A stretch of 64,000 nucleotides of DNA from Gammaproteobacteria bacterium (GCA_011523505.1 WTGP01000042.1:1-64000); one strand, 5' to 3'. Positions 8,799 through 18,114 are shown, numbered from the stretch's first letter. Notes: generated from the letters alone by a model not told the origin. Translations and numbers: made by a program.

Positions 8799-11528
8799 AT
8801 GGGCGTTAAAGCAACATCAGGCAAAAATGTAAAGGGCACCGGTCCCTGGGTGCTGCGCGGCAAGTTGAGACCGCCTCTGGGACATCATTCCCTGCTTGAG
8901 CGCTCCGACCTGGTCGCCTCGCTCGACGATCTTCTGAACTACCAGGCGTCCATCGTCATTGCGCCGGCGGGCTACGGCAAGACCACGCTCCTGACGCAGT
9001 GGCGCGAGCGGCTGTCAGCCGACGGGTGCAGGGCCGGCTGGCTGACCCTCGAAGGACAGGATGCGGACACCTACCGCTTTCTCTGCTATTCCATCTTCGC
9101 GCTTGCGGAAGCAGGCGTGGACCTGGGCCAGCTCGAGATGTTCGCGGAACAGGGGCTTACCGAACTGCCGCTGGAGTCGGCTCTCGTCCGTTTCCTGTCT
9201 TCGGTCGAGGCGGCCGGCAAACCCGTGGTTCTGATCCTCGACGATTACCACCGGCTGGAATCCGAATCGATCGACCAATTGATGGACAAGCTGATCGACA
9301 ATGCCCCCGGCAACCTCCATCTGATCATCAGCTCCCGTCACCGGCCCGCTTTCAACGTTGCGCAGCTATGCCTCACCGGGCGGGGAATTGAAATCGGCGC
9401 CGAGATGCTGCGGTTCTCCGATGCCGAAATGCAGCAGGCCCTGGGCAACATCCGCAACGACGAAGTACTGGGGACCATTCAGTCCACAACGGAGGGGTGG
9501 CCGGTGGCCGTGCAACTTGCCCGCCTGGCCTATGTGGGCGGCGGCTCGTTCGACATGCGCGCCATGACCGGACGCGAGGGACACATCGCGCACTTTTTCT
9601 CCGAGCAGGTCGTGCGTGGCCTGGCGGACAAACACCAGCAGTTGCTCACCCGCACGGCCATTCTGGACCAATTCAACGTTGAACTCGCCAATGCGGTGTA
9701 TGGCGGGGCCGACGCCTCGAAGATACTCCACTCGCTGAGTGACCTCAGCGCCCTGATCGTGCGGCTCGACGAAGAGGGCGAATGGTATCGCTACCACCAC
9801 CTGTTCGCGGAGTTTCTGACGGGTTTGCTGGGAGAGCGCGAAGCCGAACACGTGGAAGAACTGCATGCGCGGGCGTCCCTGTGGTTCGAGCACGATGGTG
9901 ATACGCAGCACGCCGTGCGGCATGCGGTCCTGGCCGGGGACATGCCGAGGGCGGCGCACCTGATCGAGTCGGCAGGCGGCTGGGAACTAATCCTGTTCGG
10001 CGGAATCGGCTACCTGCGCAACCTCCTGAACCTGATTCCCGAGGACCAGGTCACGCTGTTCCCGCGGCTTGAAATCGCAAAGTCCTATCTGCTGTTGAAG
10101 ATGGGCAACGTGGCATCGGCGCGGGGCCACTTCGACCGGGCCTGCGCACAGCGCGAACAAACCGATGGCGACCCGGACTGGCGCAAGTGGTTCGCGCGGG
10201 ACGCGCTCAATATCGGCTCCCTTCTTTCCTCCTACGAGGACGATGAAGCCGCCCTGAATGACGCGATCGAGCAAAAACAGATCGCGTTGCCCAATGGCGA
10301 ACCCGACCGCGTGACCGACGGCGTGCTTGCCTGCCAGAGAGTGGTGACGCACATCTATTGCGGACGCTTCCGGACCGCCGAAACGACCCTGCGTGCCGCC
10401 ATGCGCTACATGCGCCAGGCCAACTCCGTGCTCGGCCTCAATTACTGCTACGTGCATGCCGCGGTCAACAATTTCCACCTGGGCCGAATCAACCAGGCGC
10501 TCGCCGACGCCCGTGAAAGCAGTTCGATGGCGTCCGACAACTTCGGCAGCGACAGCGGGCTCAAGTCGCTGTCGGATGTGGTCCTGGGCGCGCTGCTTTT
10601 CTGGCGAAACGAACTCACCGAAGACGACTGGCGAAGGTTCGAGATGGCTCTCGAATACACGGCACGCTACGACGGGTGGTTTGAAATCTACGCGCTGGGA
10701 CTGGAAACCACGGTTGACCGCGCGCTCCTGCATGGAGACATCGAAGCGGCAAACGGCATCATTGAACGGACAAGGCGCCTGGCGCGGGAGCGGTCCTTGG
10801 AACGCCTCGACCGGCACGCGGATTCCATGGCATTGCACGTGGCGGTCGAAAAAGGCGACCGTCTGGCGGCCGGACTGATTGCCCGGAAGCTGCGCGACAG
10901 GCATCCCCCGGGGTTGTGGCGGGAGAAACGTTTCTGGTGGCGCAACCATGTCCACGCGATGCTGGCGCTTGCCAACCATTGCGGAGACAAGGCCCGCGCC
11001 GATGGCGAGGCCTACTTGCAGGACGCTGAAGAATGCTGCAGGAAGCTGGGTACGGGATTCCTGCTGCTGCGCGTGCGCGTCACTCGCGCGGCGCAGCTCC
11101 ACCGGCTTGATCAGCGCCGGGAAGCACTCGAACAACTGGCGCGCGCCATACGAATGGCCAGGCCCGAGGGACTGACCGGTGCGGTCGCAAGACCCGGCTC
11201 CATGCTTGCGCTGCTGAGGCATGCCCAGAGCTATTGGCGGAGAAAACCCGGCGAAACGGCAACCCGGCGCTTCGTGGGCGAAGCCATCAACCTGATTCAG
11301 CAGTCGGCCGAAAAGCGCCCCGATGCATCCAACCGCGTCTCCTTGAGTCCGCGTGAAATGGAAGTGCTGTGGGAGCTCTCGCTGGGCCGCTCCAACAAGC
11401 AAATCGCCCGAGCGCTTTACATGACCGAGCACACGGTCAAGTTCCACCTGAAGAACGTCTTTCGCAAACTCTCCGTGAACCGCCGCACGGAAGCCATGCG
11501 GGTCGCGCGCGAACACAACCTGATCTGA
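8799..11528 (+). CDS. MalT-like LuxR-family (LAL) transcriptional activator
   Basis: 909-residue regulator of the large ATP-binding LuxR (LAL/MalT) type. Walker A APAGYGKTT is at about 55-63 and Walker B VLILDDYH at about 147-154; a central region rich in helical TPR-like repeats follows; a C-terminal LuxR helix-turn-helix covers about 848-909 (LSPREMEVL ... KQIARALYMTEHTVKFHLKN). Such proteins bind ATP and a ligand, oligomerise, and activate promoters of adjacent catabolic genes. It sits 50 bases after the NCS1 gene and ends 13 bases before the convergent MFS gene. It is the only transcription factor in the locus, and so the best candidate to recognise the shared dyad at 17096-17113 and 18027-18044. 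No strong Shine-Dalgarno precedes the ATG. Confidence 0.9.
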   Translation: MGVKATSGKNVKGTGPWVLRGKLRPPLGHHSLLERSDLVASLDDLLNYQASIVIAPAGYGKTTLLTQWRERLSADGCRAGWLTLEGQDADTYRFLCYSIFALAEAGVDLGQLEMFAEQGLTELPLESALVRFLSSVEAAGKPVVLILDDYHRLESESIDQLMDKLIDNAPGNLHLIISSRHRPAFNVAQLCLTGRGIEIGAEMLRFSDAEMQQALGNIRNDEVLGTIQSTTEGWPVAVQLARLAYVGGGSFDMRAMTGREGHIAHFFSEQVVRGLADKHQQLLTRTAILDQFNVELANAVYGGADASKILHSLSDLSALIVRLDEEGEWYRYHHLFAEFLTGLLGEREAEHVEELHARASLWFEHDGDTQHAVRHAVLAGDMPRAAHLIESAGGWELILFGGIGYLRNLLNLIPEDQVTLFPRLEIAKSYLLLKMGNVASARGHFDRACAQREQTDGDPDWRKWFARDALNIGSLLSSYEDDEAALNDAIEQKQIALPNGEPDRVTDGVLACQRVVTHIYCGRFRTAETTLRAAMRYMRQANSVLGLNYCYVHAAVNNFHLGRINQALADARESSSMASDNFGSDSGLKSLSDVVLGALLFWRNELTEDDWRRFEMALEYTARYDGWFEIYALGLETTVDRALLHGDIEAANGIIERTRRLARERSLERLDRHADSMALHVAVEKGDRLAAGLIARKLRDRHPPGLWREKRFWWRNHVHAMLALANHCGDKARADGEAYLQDAEECCRKLGTGFLLLRVRVTRAAQLHRLDQRREALEQLARAIRMARPEGLTGAVARPGSMLALLRHAQSYWRRKPGETATRRFVGEAINLIQQSAEKRPDASNRVSLSPREMEVLWELSLGRSNKQIARALYMTEHTVKFHLKNVFRKLSVNRRTEAMRVAREHNLI

Positions 11529-11541
11529 ATTCGGCGGGCTG

Positions 11542-12888
11542 CTAAGTCTTCCAGTTCTCGGCGCGGCGTAAACTTTCGCGGAAAGGCCGGACGCCTGCGC
11601 TGAGGATGCCGGCGGCCAATACGCCGGCGACGCAGCCCACGATCGCCATCGAATACTTGAGGTCGCCGGGATTTCCGAAGCCCCGTTCCGTTATCCAGGC
11701 CACGGCAGTGGGTCCCAGCCCGATGCCGATCAGGTTGACCGGGAACAGATACATCAGCGCGGAAACCTGCCCGCGCAGTTCGTTGGGCGTGATCTGCTGA
11801 ATGGAGGCTACCGCAACGCCCCACGGTGCGGCCGAGAGGAACACCATCGGAATCATGACGAGCAAAGCGGTGGAGGACGTCTTCGCCAGGGGAAAGAGCG
11901 TTGCGGGCAGGATCGCGAAGAGAGCGCAGATCGCCGCCGTGCGGAAGGTGGCCGTGCGCTGTCCGCGCGCCTGAAGATGGTCCGCCAGCCACCCGCCGCA
12001 ATAGATGCCGCCGGCGCCGAATACGAGAAGAATGGAGCCGTAAGCGAAACCCGCGTCGACCATCTCCCAGCCGTAAGTGCGGACAAGGAAGGTGGGCGTC
12101 CACAAGGCCATCCCGTTGACCAGCACTCCCAGGCACCCGTAGCCGGCGGCGTGGCAGAGAAACGTGCGCCGGTTGATATTCACGAAGGCGAGAAATTCCC
12201 TCAACGGCACGCTCTTGGCTCCTGGGTCGTCCTTATACAGACGATCGCGGCGAAACGGCTCGCGCACAGTCATCAACAGCAGCAGTAGCAGTATCCCGGG
12301 AGCGGCAACGAGAAAGAACGCCATTTGCCACGAATAGAACCTGCCGAGCAGTGGGATCTCGAAGTCGGGCATTTCCTGCACGACGCCAAGAACCCAGGCG
12401 CCCACCAGGTAGGAAACGCCGAATCCCATGTAGGTTCCCATCACGTAGGTGCTGATTCCACGTGACAGTTTCTCGCGAGGGAAGTAGTCGGTAAGTATCG
12501 AATAGGCGGCCGGATTCAGCGCCGCCTCGCCAACGCCGACACCCACGCGGGCCAGGAAGAACTGCGTGAAGTTTCGGGCGATTCCGCACACCGCCGTCAT
12601 CAGACTCCAGACCGCGATGCCGATAGCGATAATGCCGACGCGGTGACGCCTGTCGGCGATGCGTCCAATCGGAAAGCCCATCAGGGAATAGAACAGCGCA
12701 AACGCAAGCCCGTGCAGGAGGCTGATCTGTATGTCGCTGAACCCCATGTCACGCCGGATCGGTTCGACCAGCAGCGTAAGAATGGAACGGTCCACGTACG
12801 AGACCATGTAGGCCAGCATCAGCACGCCGGTCACGTACCAGTAGCGCGCCGGGCCGTAAAAAGGGGGAGGTCCGTCCGCGCCGGTCAC
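11542..12888 (-). CDS. Spinster-like MFS transporter
   Basis: 448-residue major facilitator with about twelve membrane segments. Near residue 28 it reads YMVSYVDRSILTLL, and the helix 2-3 loop has GRIADRRHR; this N-terminal layout, together with RVGVGVGEAALNPAAYS at about 113-128, is typical of Spinster-type MFS proteins that often sit beside TonB-dependent receptors in catabolic loci. Start is a GTG (MTGADGPP). Last gene of the reverse set racemase - receptor - HyuB2 - MFS, 30 bases after HyuB2. Likely moves a substrate or breakdown product across the inner membrane. Converges on the LuxR gene with a 13-base gap and no obvious hairpin between. Confidence 0.87.
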   Translation of the reverse strand: MTGADGPPPFYGPARYWYVTGVLMLAYMVSYVDRSILTLLVEPIRRDMGFSDIQISLLHGLAFALFYSLMGFPIGRIADRRHRVGIIAIGIAVWSLMTAVCGIARNFTQFFLARVGVGVGEAALNPAAYSILTDYFPREKLSRGISTYVMGTYMGFGVSYLVGAWVLGVVQEMPDFEIPLLGRFYSWQMAFFLVAAPGILLLLLLMTVREPFRRDRLYKDDPGAKSVPLREFLAFVNINRRTFLCHAAGYGCLGVLVNGMALWTPTFLVRTYGWEMVDAGFAYGSILLVFGAGGIYCGGWLADHLQARGQRTATFRTAAICALFAILPATLFPLAKTSSTALLVMIPMVFLSAAPWGVAVASIQQITPNELRGQVSALMYLFPVNLIGIGLGPTAVAWITERGFGNPGDLKYSMAIVGCVAGVLAAGILSAGVRPFRESLRRAENWKT

Positions 12889-12918
12889 GGGCTGCTCATT
12901 TCAATATGGACAAGGAAC

Positions 12919-14589
12919 TCAAGGTTTTGCGGCAGCGGCGGCAACTTCGGGAGCTACTCGATAGGTCTCCACGGCCTCCCGCACGGACACATAGCCGTTC
13001 CGCAAGTCCTGCAGGATCCGGTCTCTGCTGCGACGGGAGGGGTCGCCGAACCCGCCGCCGTTGCCGGTAACGATCCGCACCACGTCACCCCTGGCCAGTT
13101 CCGCGTTGTTGAAGGCCGCGCGAGTTTTTGGTGCCTGGCCGCGCCGCTTGATCTCGATGCGATTTCCTGTCCCATCCCTACCGCCGGCGAGTCCCCATGC
13201 AGGGACCGCGCAGCGCGTGTATCCGGCCGTGACCCAGCCCCTGCGTCCGACGATTTCGTAGTGTAGCTCTACACCCTTCCCACCTCGAAACCGGCCGGCG
13301 CCCGCGGCTTCCGGATTCAGCGCGTAGCGGCGCACATGGATGCCGTTGCGGGATTCGTTGACTTCCACCGGGCAGTTGAACGTATCGCCGTGGGAAATGG
13401 AAAACTGCGCGCTGTCGCCATCGCGATCGTGACCTGCCCCCCAGCCGCCCAACTGCGGTTCGACGAAGGTCCGGTCCGGTCCGCCCGGCGTCTGCGAACG
13501 AATCACGGTTGCGCATATCGAGGAGAAGTGGCCGGCGGGAAGCCGGTCCGGCATGTGCGGCGCGAGCGTCTTGAGGATCAGGTCCTTGGAACGCATCTTG
13601 TTTTCGTAATACAGCCCGACAGCCGCTGGACGAAGCGCATGGAAAATCGAGCCGGGACGCGTCAGGACCGTCAGGGGTCGGAAGCAACCGGCATTGGCCC
13701 AGGGCTCCGGCAGGGTGATCGACTTGAATACCGCCCGGGCGCCGACCAGCGTGGCGTCGCGAGTGCCGTTGACGGGTCCGTCATCCTGGTCCGGGTTGTC
13801 GCGCAAATCGATGGTCATCTCCCCGCGGCCTATTCGAATCAGCGCCTTGATCTCCCGGCCGTCATCCAGCCGGTCCGCGCCCCGGAACTCACCTTCGGGA
13901 AGCGAGGCCAGGCCATTGCGGGCCATGGTCTCGCCGTAGTCCATGTAGCGGCGGATCGCATCGACGAATGCGGTACGACCGTACTTTCCGCACAATTCCC
14001 GCAGCCTTCGCTCCCCCAGCCTGAGCGCCGCCACGCCCGCCCACAGGTCGCCCAGGGCCTGATCGGGCAGACGGCTGTTCGCACGAATGATCTCGAATAT
14101 CGCCTCGACGGGACTGCCGGCCTCGAAAAGTTTGAGCGGCGGCAGGATCAGGCCTTCCTGGAACAGTTCCGTTGCCTCGGGCGACATGGAGCCCGGAGTC
14201 ATGCCGCCGATATCCACCCAATGCCCCTTGTTGGCGGTCCACGCGATCAACCGGTCATTAAAAAACACGGGCATGGCCAGCACAACGTCATTGGCGTGGC
14301 TGACGCCTCCCTCATAAGGATCGTTGGCGATGAATATGTCGCCCGGCTGGATCGACGGACGGGGATGCCTGGTCAGGACCGCGTGCACGGCCGGCGCCAG
14401 CATTCCCACGAAGCCCGGAATGCCGGCGCCCACGCTCGCCAGGTTGCCTTCGGCGTCGGTGATGGCAACGCCGAAGTCCAGTACCTCGTAAATCACCGAA
14501 CTCATGGCCGCTCGCGCCATGGCGGCGAACATTTCCTCGGAGGTCGCGGTCAGCGAGTCCTGAATGAGTTCCTGAGTAAACGAATCCAT
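12919..14589 (-). CDS. second HyuB-family subunit, no HyuA partner
   Basis: 556-residue HyuB/hydantoinase B-family protein. It carries the same landmarks as the HyuB at 5758-7431: IANDPYEGGVSHAND (about 82-96), NKGHWVDIGG (about 123-132) and the terminal GGGFGDP. Sequence outside these motifs differs substantially, so this is not a recent tandem copy. No hyuA lies next to it: the only HyuA in the window is 9 kb away on the other strand. It may share that HyuA, giving two alternative HyuA-HyuB enzymes, or use one encoded elsewhere. Lies 44 bases downstream of the receptor gene and 30 bases upstream of the MFS gene, in one apparent transcript. It ends in an Ala-rich tail. Confidence 0.88.
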   Translation of the reverse strand: MDSFTQELIQDSLTATSEEMFAAMARAAMSSVIYEVLDFGVAITDAEGNLASVGAGIPGFVGMLAPAVHAVLTRHPRPSIQPGDIFIANDPYEGGVSHANDVVLAMPVFFNDRLIAWTANKGHWVDIGGMTPGSMSPEATELFQEGLILPPLKLFEAGSPVEAIFEIIRANSRLPDQALGDLWAGVAALRLGERRLRELCGKYGRTAFVDAIRRYMDYGETMARNGLASLPEGEFRGADRLDDGREIKALIRIGRGEMTIDLRDNPDQDDGPVNGTRDATLVGARAVFKSITLPEPWANAGCFRPLTVLTRPGSIFHALRPAAVGLYYENKMRSKDLILKTLAPHMPDRLPAGHFSSICATVIRSQTPGGPDRTFVEPQLGGWGAGHDRDGDSAQFSISHGDTFNCPVEVNESRNGIHVRRYALNPEAAGAGRFRGGKGVELHYEIVGRRGWVTAGYTRCAVPAWGLAGGRDGTGNRIEIKRRGQAPKTRAAFNNAELARGDVVRIVTGNGGGFGDPSRRSRDRILQDLRNGYVSVREAVETYRVAPEVAAAAAKP

Positions 14590-14633
14590 TTCGCCGGCGA
14601 CCCGAACGCTACCGTGTGGCCGGCTCGGGAACT

Positions 14634-16964
14634 TCAGAAGTTGTAGCGGAAATCGACTCTCCAGACCCGCGGCGCCGCCGGGTGCACGAACAGCGGCGTG
14701 ACGACTTCGGAGTTGTACTCCTTGTCCGCCGCGTTATTCACGTACAGCGACGTCGCCCAGTTGTCGCCTTCCAGGCCGGCCCGCAGATTGACCAGGCTCA
14801 GGGTGTCGCGTGGATGCGTGTTCTCAGGTGTCCAGTACTGTTCCCCGCGCCGTTCGTAGTCCGCCCGGGCAAAGAACGTCAACCCGGCGCCCAAATCGAA
14901 CTCGATCCGGGCGCCGGCATTGAACGTATCCTTGGGGACGTAAGGAAGGTCGTTGCCCACGGTGCCGGGGCGCTCGGCGTATGCGGTGATTTCGGTATTG
15001 GTCTTGCCGTAGGCGGCATAAAGATCGAGATTCTCCAGAGGGCGCCAGGCAGCTTCCAGTTCGAATCCGTCCAGGTCCGCTTCGTCGATATCCTCGAAAA
15101 CCTGCACGAAGGCGAGCCCGTCAAAGGGAAAATACTGCGTGTTGTCCACCGATGAAGAGAACCACGCGGCATTGAACCGGAAATTACCGTAGTCGCCCTT
15201 CACGCCGACCTCGAAGGCCGAGTTTTCTTCCTGCTCGATGAACTCGTTCGCCGTGGCGCTGATGATCCCGATTCCGGGATAGTTGAATTGCCCGGCGCGA
15301 TAGCCAATGCCCCAGCTTCCGTACAGGTTGATCTCGTCGGTGGCGGCATAAGCCACCGTGACTTTGGGTTGGAACTTGCTGAATTCCGCCTCATTGGTTT
15401 CGCGCGAAGGACGGGTGTTGGCCAGCAACTCGCTGAACGTCGCATAGGCGCCGCAGGTGACGTCGGGCATGTCGCCCGGAGCGCCCGAGCAGGCTGCCGC
15501 GCCGTACGGCCGATTCACGCCGGACGCGTCGGCCCGGCTGTAGACCCGTCCCGCGGTGTTGTAGGGATTCACAAGCTGCTCGCGGTTTTCGCGGTCGTAA
15601 CGACCGGCAACGTTAACCGTGAACTGATCGGTCATCGCCCATTCCACGCTGCCGAACACGGCCTGGGCGTCACTGTCCTCGACAAACGACAGGAAGGAGC
15701 CGGGGTCAACGCCAGTCGGGTTGGTGCTGTCCTCGAATTCGGGTACGTCGATGACGCGGATGTTCCCCTGGCCCTTGTCGATCCCGGACACGGTGGAGCG
15801 CAACCGCTCCCAGGCAAGGTAATAGCCGCCGAACTGCCAGCTCAGCGGCCCGTCGGAATTCGAGGTGAAGCGGATTTCCTGGCTCCAGCCGTCCACGTCC
15901 ACGAAGGAATGCTGCGTTCCGTCGAAGTACGACAGATAGGGCGCACGATCGGCCACCGACGAAGTCTGCAGTTCATCGTAGGTCGTAACGGATTTGACGT
16001 CCGCAAAGTCGAAAGAGGCGTCGATCTTGACCGAGAAAGTCGAAGTATCGCGGGTGCCGCGATCCGGATTGTTGGCCACGTACGGCAACCCGGTCAGATT
16101 CGCGCCTTCGCTGACCACCTGGTCAACGGTCACGCCCAGTTCCTCGGCCGTGCCGAGGAAGACTCCGAAGATCTCGAACTGAGCGGCCCCCGGCCAGTGA
16201 AAACCGATTCCCTTGCCGGAATGCTTGGACACCTGTCCCTTGAGGTCGACGGATATCGTGTCGCTCGGCGACCAGCTAAGCCGCGCGCGCAGCGTGCGGT
16301 CCTCGTAGGGGTCAACATCCTCGTCCCGGGTCACGTTATGGAAATAACCGTCGCGGTTTACCACGCGACCCGAGACACGAAAAGCGGCGTTGTTGCTGAT
16401 CGGGCCGCTGTAGGAGCCCTCCACGCCCATTTCGTCGGCGGTCCCGTAACTCAGCTTTACATGGCCTTCAGGCTCTTGGCTGGGAGGTTTGGTGGTAACG
16501 ATGATCGCTCCATTGGAGGCGTTCCGTCCATAGAGCGCGCCCTGAGGACCCTTGGCGACTTCGATCTGCTGGGTATCGAACACCTGGCCGATAAACTGGC
16601 GCGCATTGACGATCAAGACATCGTCCACGACGACCGCAACGGGCAACTCGCCGTTGCGCACGCGGCTCAGGCCCCGCACAGTCAGGAAGGAAGTGCCGAT
16701 GGTCTGTGATTCGGCCAGGGTGACGTTGGGAATGAACTGTATGTAGTCCGCTGTCTGTGTAACCCCCGCGTCCTCCAGTTGCGCCGCGGTCATGGCATTT
16801 ACCGTGATCGGCGCGTCCTGAATGTTCTCCTCGACCTTGCGGGCGGTAACCACGATTTCCTCCAGCATGGCCTGGGCCGCGGCCTGTTGAGAAAGCGAAA
16901 TCGCGAGCGCAAGGGTCACCCCCAACCCCAGCGCGCCTCGTAGAGAAAGTGCGAAGTTCTTCAT
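14634..16964 (-). CDS. TonB-dependent outer-membrane receptor
   Basis: 776-residue receptor for energy-coupled uptake through the outer membrane. A signal peptide covers about 1-31 (hydrophobic stretch, then QQAAAQA), followed immediately by a TonB-box-like EEIVVTAR. The plug domain occupies about 45-165, with ELPVAVVVDDVLI and GPQGALYGRNASNGAI, and a 22-strand-type beta barrel ends in the terminal aromatic FRYNF required for assembly. The ATG is preceded by GGAGGAG on the coding strand. A candidate promoter is at 17068-17096, with the locus-wide dyad directly upstream at 17096-17113. Lying among HyuB, racemase and permease genes, it probably brings in the same substrate or a conjugate. Confidence 0.93.
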   Translation of the reverse strand: MKNFALSLRGALGLGVTLALAISLSQQAAAQAMLEEIVVTARKVEENIQDAPITVNAMTAAQLEDAGVTQTADYIQFIPNVTLAESQTIGTSFLTVRGLSRVRNGELPVAVVVDDVLIVNARQFIGQVFDTQQIEVAKGPQGALYGRNASNGAIIVTTKPPSQEPEGHVKLSYGTADEMGVEGSYSGPISNNAAFRVSGRVVNRDGYFHNVTRDEDVDPYEDRTLRARLSWSPSDTISVDLKGQVSKHSGKGIGFHWPGAAQFEIFGVFLGTAEELGVTVDQVVSEGANLTGLPYVANNPDRGTRDTSTFSVKIDASFDFADVKSVTTYDELQTSSVADRAPYLSYFDGTQHSFVDVDGWSQEIRFTSNSDGPLSWQFGGYYLAWERLRSTVSGIDKGQGNIRVIDVPEFEDSTNPTGVDPGSFLSFVEDSDAQAVFGSVEWAMTDQFTVNVAGRYDRENREQLVNPYNTAGRVYSRADASGVNRPYGAAACSGAPGDMPDVTCGAYATFSELLANTRPSRETNEAEFSKFQPKVTVAYAATDEINLYGSWGIGYRAGQFNYPGIGIISATANEFIEQEENSAFEVGVKGDYGNFRFNAAWFSSSVDNTQYFPFDGLAFVQVFEDIDEADLDGFELEAAWRPLENLDLYAAYGKTNTEITAYAERPGTVGNDLPYVPKDTFNAGARIEFDLGAGLTFFARADYERRGEQYWTPENTHPRDTLSLVNLRAGLEGDNWATSLYVNNAADKEYNSEVVTPLFVHPAAPRVWRVDFRYNF

Positions 16965-17067
16965 GATAGAGCTCCTCCGGCCGTCATGTTCGGGACAACG
17001 AATCCCGTGGAAGCGCTCTGCTCAGCAACCCCGTTACGGACTCATTGCCACTTTGCTTTCACGCAAA

Positions 17068-17096
17068 ACAGTAGCCGTCGAACCAGGGGCTGCCAA
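17068..17096 (-). promoter_or_regulatory. candidate promoter of the TonB receptor gene
   Basis: On the minus strand: TTGGCA (17096-17091), 17-base spacer, TACTGT (17073-17068). The -35 overlaps the last base of the dyad 17096-17113. The -10 is weak (4 of 6), which fits activator dependence. An inverted repeat TTTGC-N6-GCAAA (17052-17067) lies near the expected start point. Confidence 0.5.
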
Positions 17097-17113
17097 CTAC
17101 TCGGAAGTGTAGT
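17096..17113. promoter_or_regulatory. candidate activator operator, site 1
   Basis: Dyad ACTACTC-GGAA-GTGTAGT; one mismatch between half-sites. Centre 17104.5 is 31.5 bp from the first base of the TonB-receptor -10. The same half-sites and the same spacing recur at 18027-18044. Binding by the LuxR-type protein at 8799-11528 is inference. Confidence 0.55.
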
Positions 17114-17139
17114 CTTGCGGCCTTCCGCAGCGGGTCGGA

Positions 17140-17964
17140 TCAGTCTGCCGGCACCTTGATCAGGTTCCCGAATTCGTAGTCACCGCGGAAGATTCCGAAC
17201 CGCTCAAGCTCGCTCTCGGGCGGCGGTTCCATGCCCCAGACACGGCTGTTCGTCCAGCCGATCCGCTTTTGCCAGGCGGCGCTTTCCGCGGCCTTCAGCG
17301 CCGCGATGGAGCAATCGATGACCGGGACATTGGCGGAGAACCGGCCATGCAGGAACTCCTGCAGTTCCGCATAGAAACCTACTTCCAGCGTGCAGCCGAG
17401 AATGAGGGCCTCCGCCTTGCTTTCCTCGACCGCGCGCTCCGCAGCGAGTTCGAGCTGCTTCCTGGTTTCCGCCGGATTCCGGTGAAACTCTTCCACACGA
17501 AGTCCGACGGCCTCGAAGGACGCCAATTTCTGTCCGTACCCATACTCATGTACGGTCTGCTTCATCTGATCTTCCCACTTGGTGCGGCCGATGATGATCG
17601 AGAAGTTGTTGGCGACATTCAGGGCCGCCGCGATCGACGCCTGGCAGGGCCCGACGATTGCCGCGTCGCCGGAAATTTCCCGCGCGTCCAGCAGCGCGGG
17701 ATCATAGAAACATCCGATGGCCACGGCATCGAATTTGCTCAGGGCCGCCTGTCTGGCCGCCTTGACCGTGTCCGCCACGATCAGCGACTCGTAGGCGCGA
17801 TACTCCAGGTTGTTCATTTCCGGAGCTACCGACTTCGGGTTGAGCGACGCGATGTGCACCTCTGTGTCGGGACACTTGAATTTGCGCGCCATATCCGCGA
17901 AGACTTCATCGTAGGCCGAAGTCCCTACCGGATTGAGGTACATTACCTTGGTTCGGGCATTCAT
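17140..17964 (-). CDS. Asp/Glu/hydantoin racemase family protein
   Basis: 274-residue cofactor-independent racemase of the Asp/Glu/hydantoin family. The two catalytic cysteines expected for the fold are present at C85 (AIGCFYDP) and C191 (LILGCTLE). GCFYDP is characteristic of the hydantoin/allantoin racemase branch rather than glutamate racemase MurI. In hydantoin utilisation such enzymes interconvert the two forms of a 5-substituted hydantoin so that both can be opened. The start at 17964 (MNARTKV) is chosen over a reading 69 codons longer, because homologues start here and AGGA lies seven bases upstream; the longer reading would run through the divergent regulatory region. First gene of the reverse set; divergent from the NCS1 permease at 18115. 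Confidence 0.87.
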   Translation of the reverse strand: MNARTKVMYLNPVGTSAYDEVFADMARKFKCPDTEVHIASLNPKSVAPEMNNLEYRAYESLIVADTVKAARQAALSKFDAVAIGCFYDPALLDAREISGDAAIVGPCQASIAAALNVANNFSIIIGRTKWEDQMKQTVHEYGYGQKLASFEAVGLRVEEFHRNPAETRKQLELAAERAVEESKAEALILGCTLEVGFYAELQEFLHGRFSANVPVIDCSIAALKAAESAAWQKRIGWTNSRVWGMEPPPESELERFGIFRGDYEFGNLIKVPAD

Positions 17965-17998
17965 GGGCAATCCTGCACTCCTGAAATCGACCCGAAAA

Positions 17999-18026
17999 AT
18001 CCTACTGGGCGGCAGAAGCGAAGGAA
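17999..18026 (-). promoter_or_regulatory. candidate promoter of the racemase gene
   Basis: On the minus strand: TTCCTT (18026-18021), 16-base spacer, TAGGAT (18004-17999), directly beside the dyad 18027-18044. The -10 starts exactly 31.5 bp from the dyad centre, a mirror image of the NCS1 promoter. Both boxes are poor matches, which is usual for activator-dependent promoters. Confidence 0.45.
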
Positions 18027-18044
18027 CCCACTCGAAAGAGTAGT
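18027..18044. promoter_or_regulatory. candidate activator operator, site 2 (divergent)
   Basis: CCCACTC-GAAA-GAGTAGT in the racemase/NCS1 divergent region; related to site 1 at 17096-17113. Centre 18035.5. Candidate -10 boxes of both divergent genes begin 31.5 bp away on either side (18004 and 18067). Confidence 0.55.
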
Positions 18045-18072
18045 TTGCGGAGCGTTTGCCGCCCACTAGGCT
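18045..18072 (+). promoter_or_regulatory. candidate promoter of second NCS1 permease gene
   Basis: TTGCGG (18045-18050), 16-base spacer, TAGGCT (18067-18072), immediately after the dyad. The bases before the -10 (CCCACTAGGCT) resemble those of the racemase promoter read on its own strand (CCCAGTAGGAT), so the whole region is quasi-symmetric. Confidence 0.45.
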
Positions 18073-18114
18073 TTCCCGGCAAGTGACAGACTGCGACCGG
18101 CCAAACCGCAGAAC

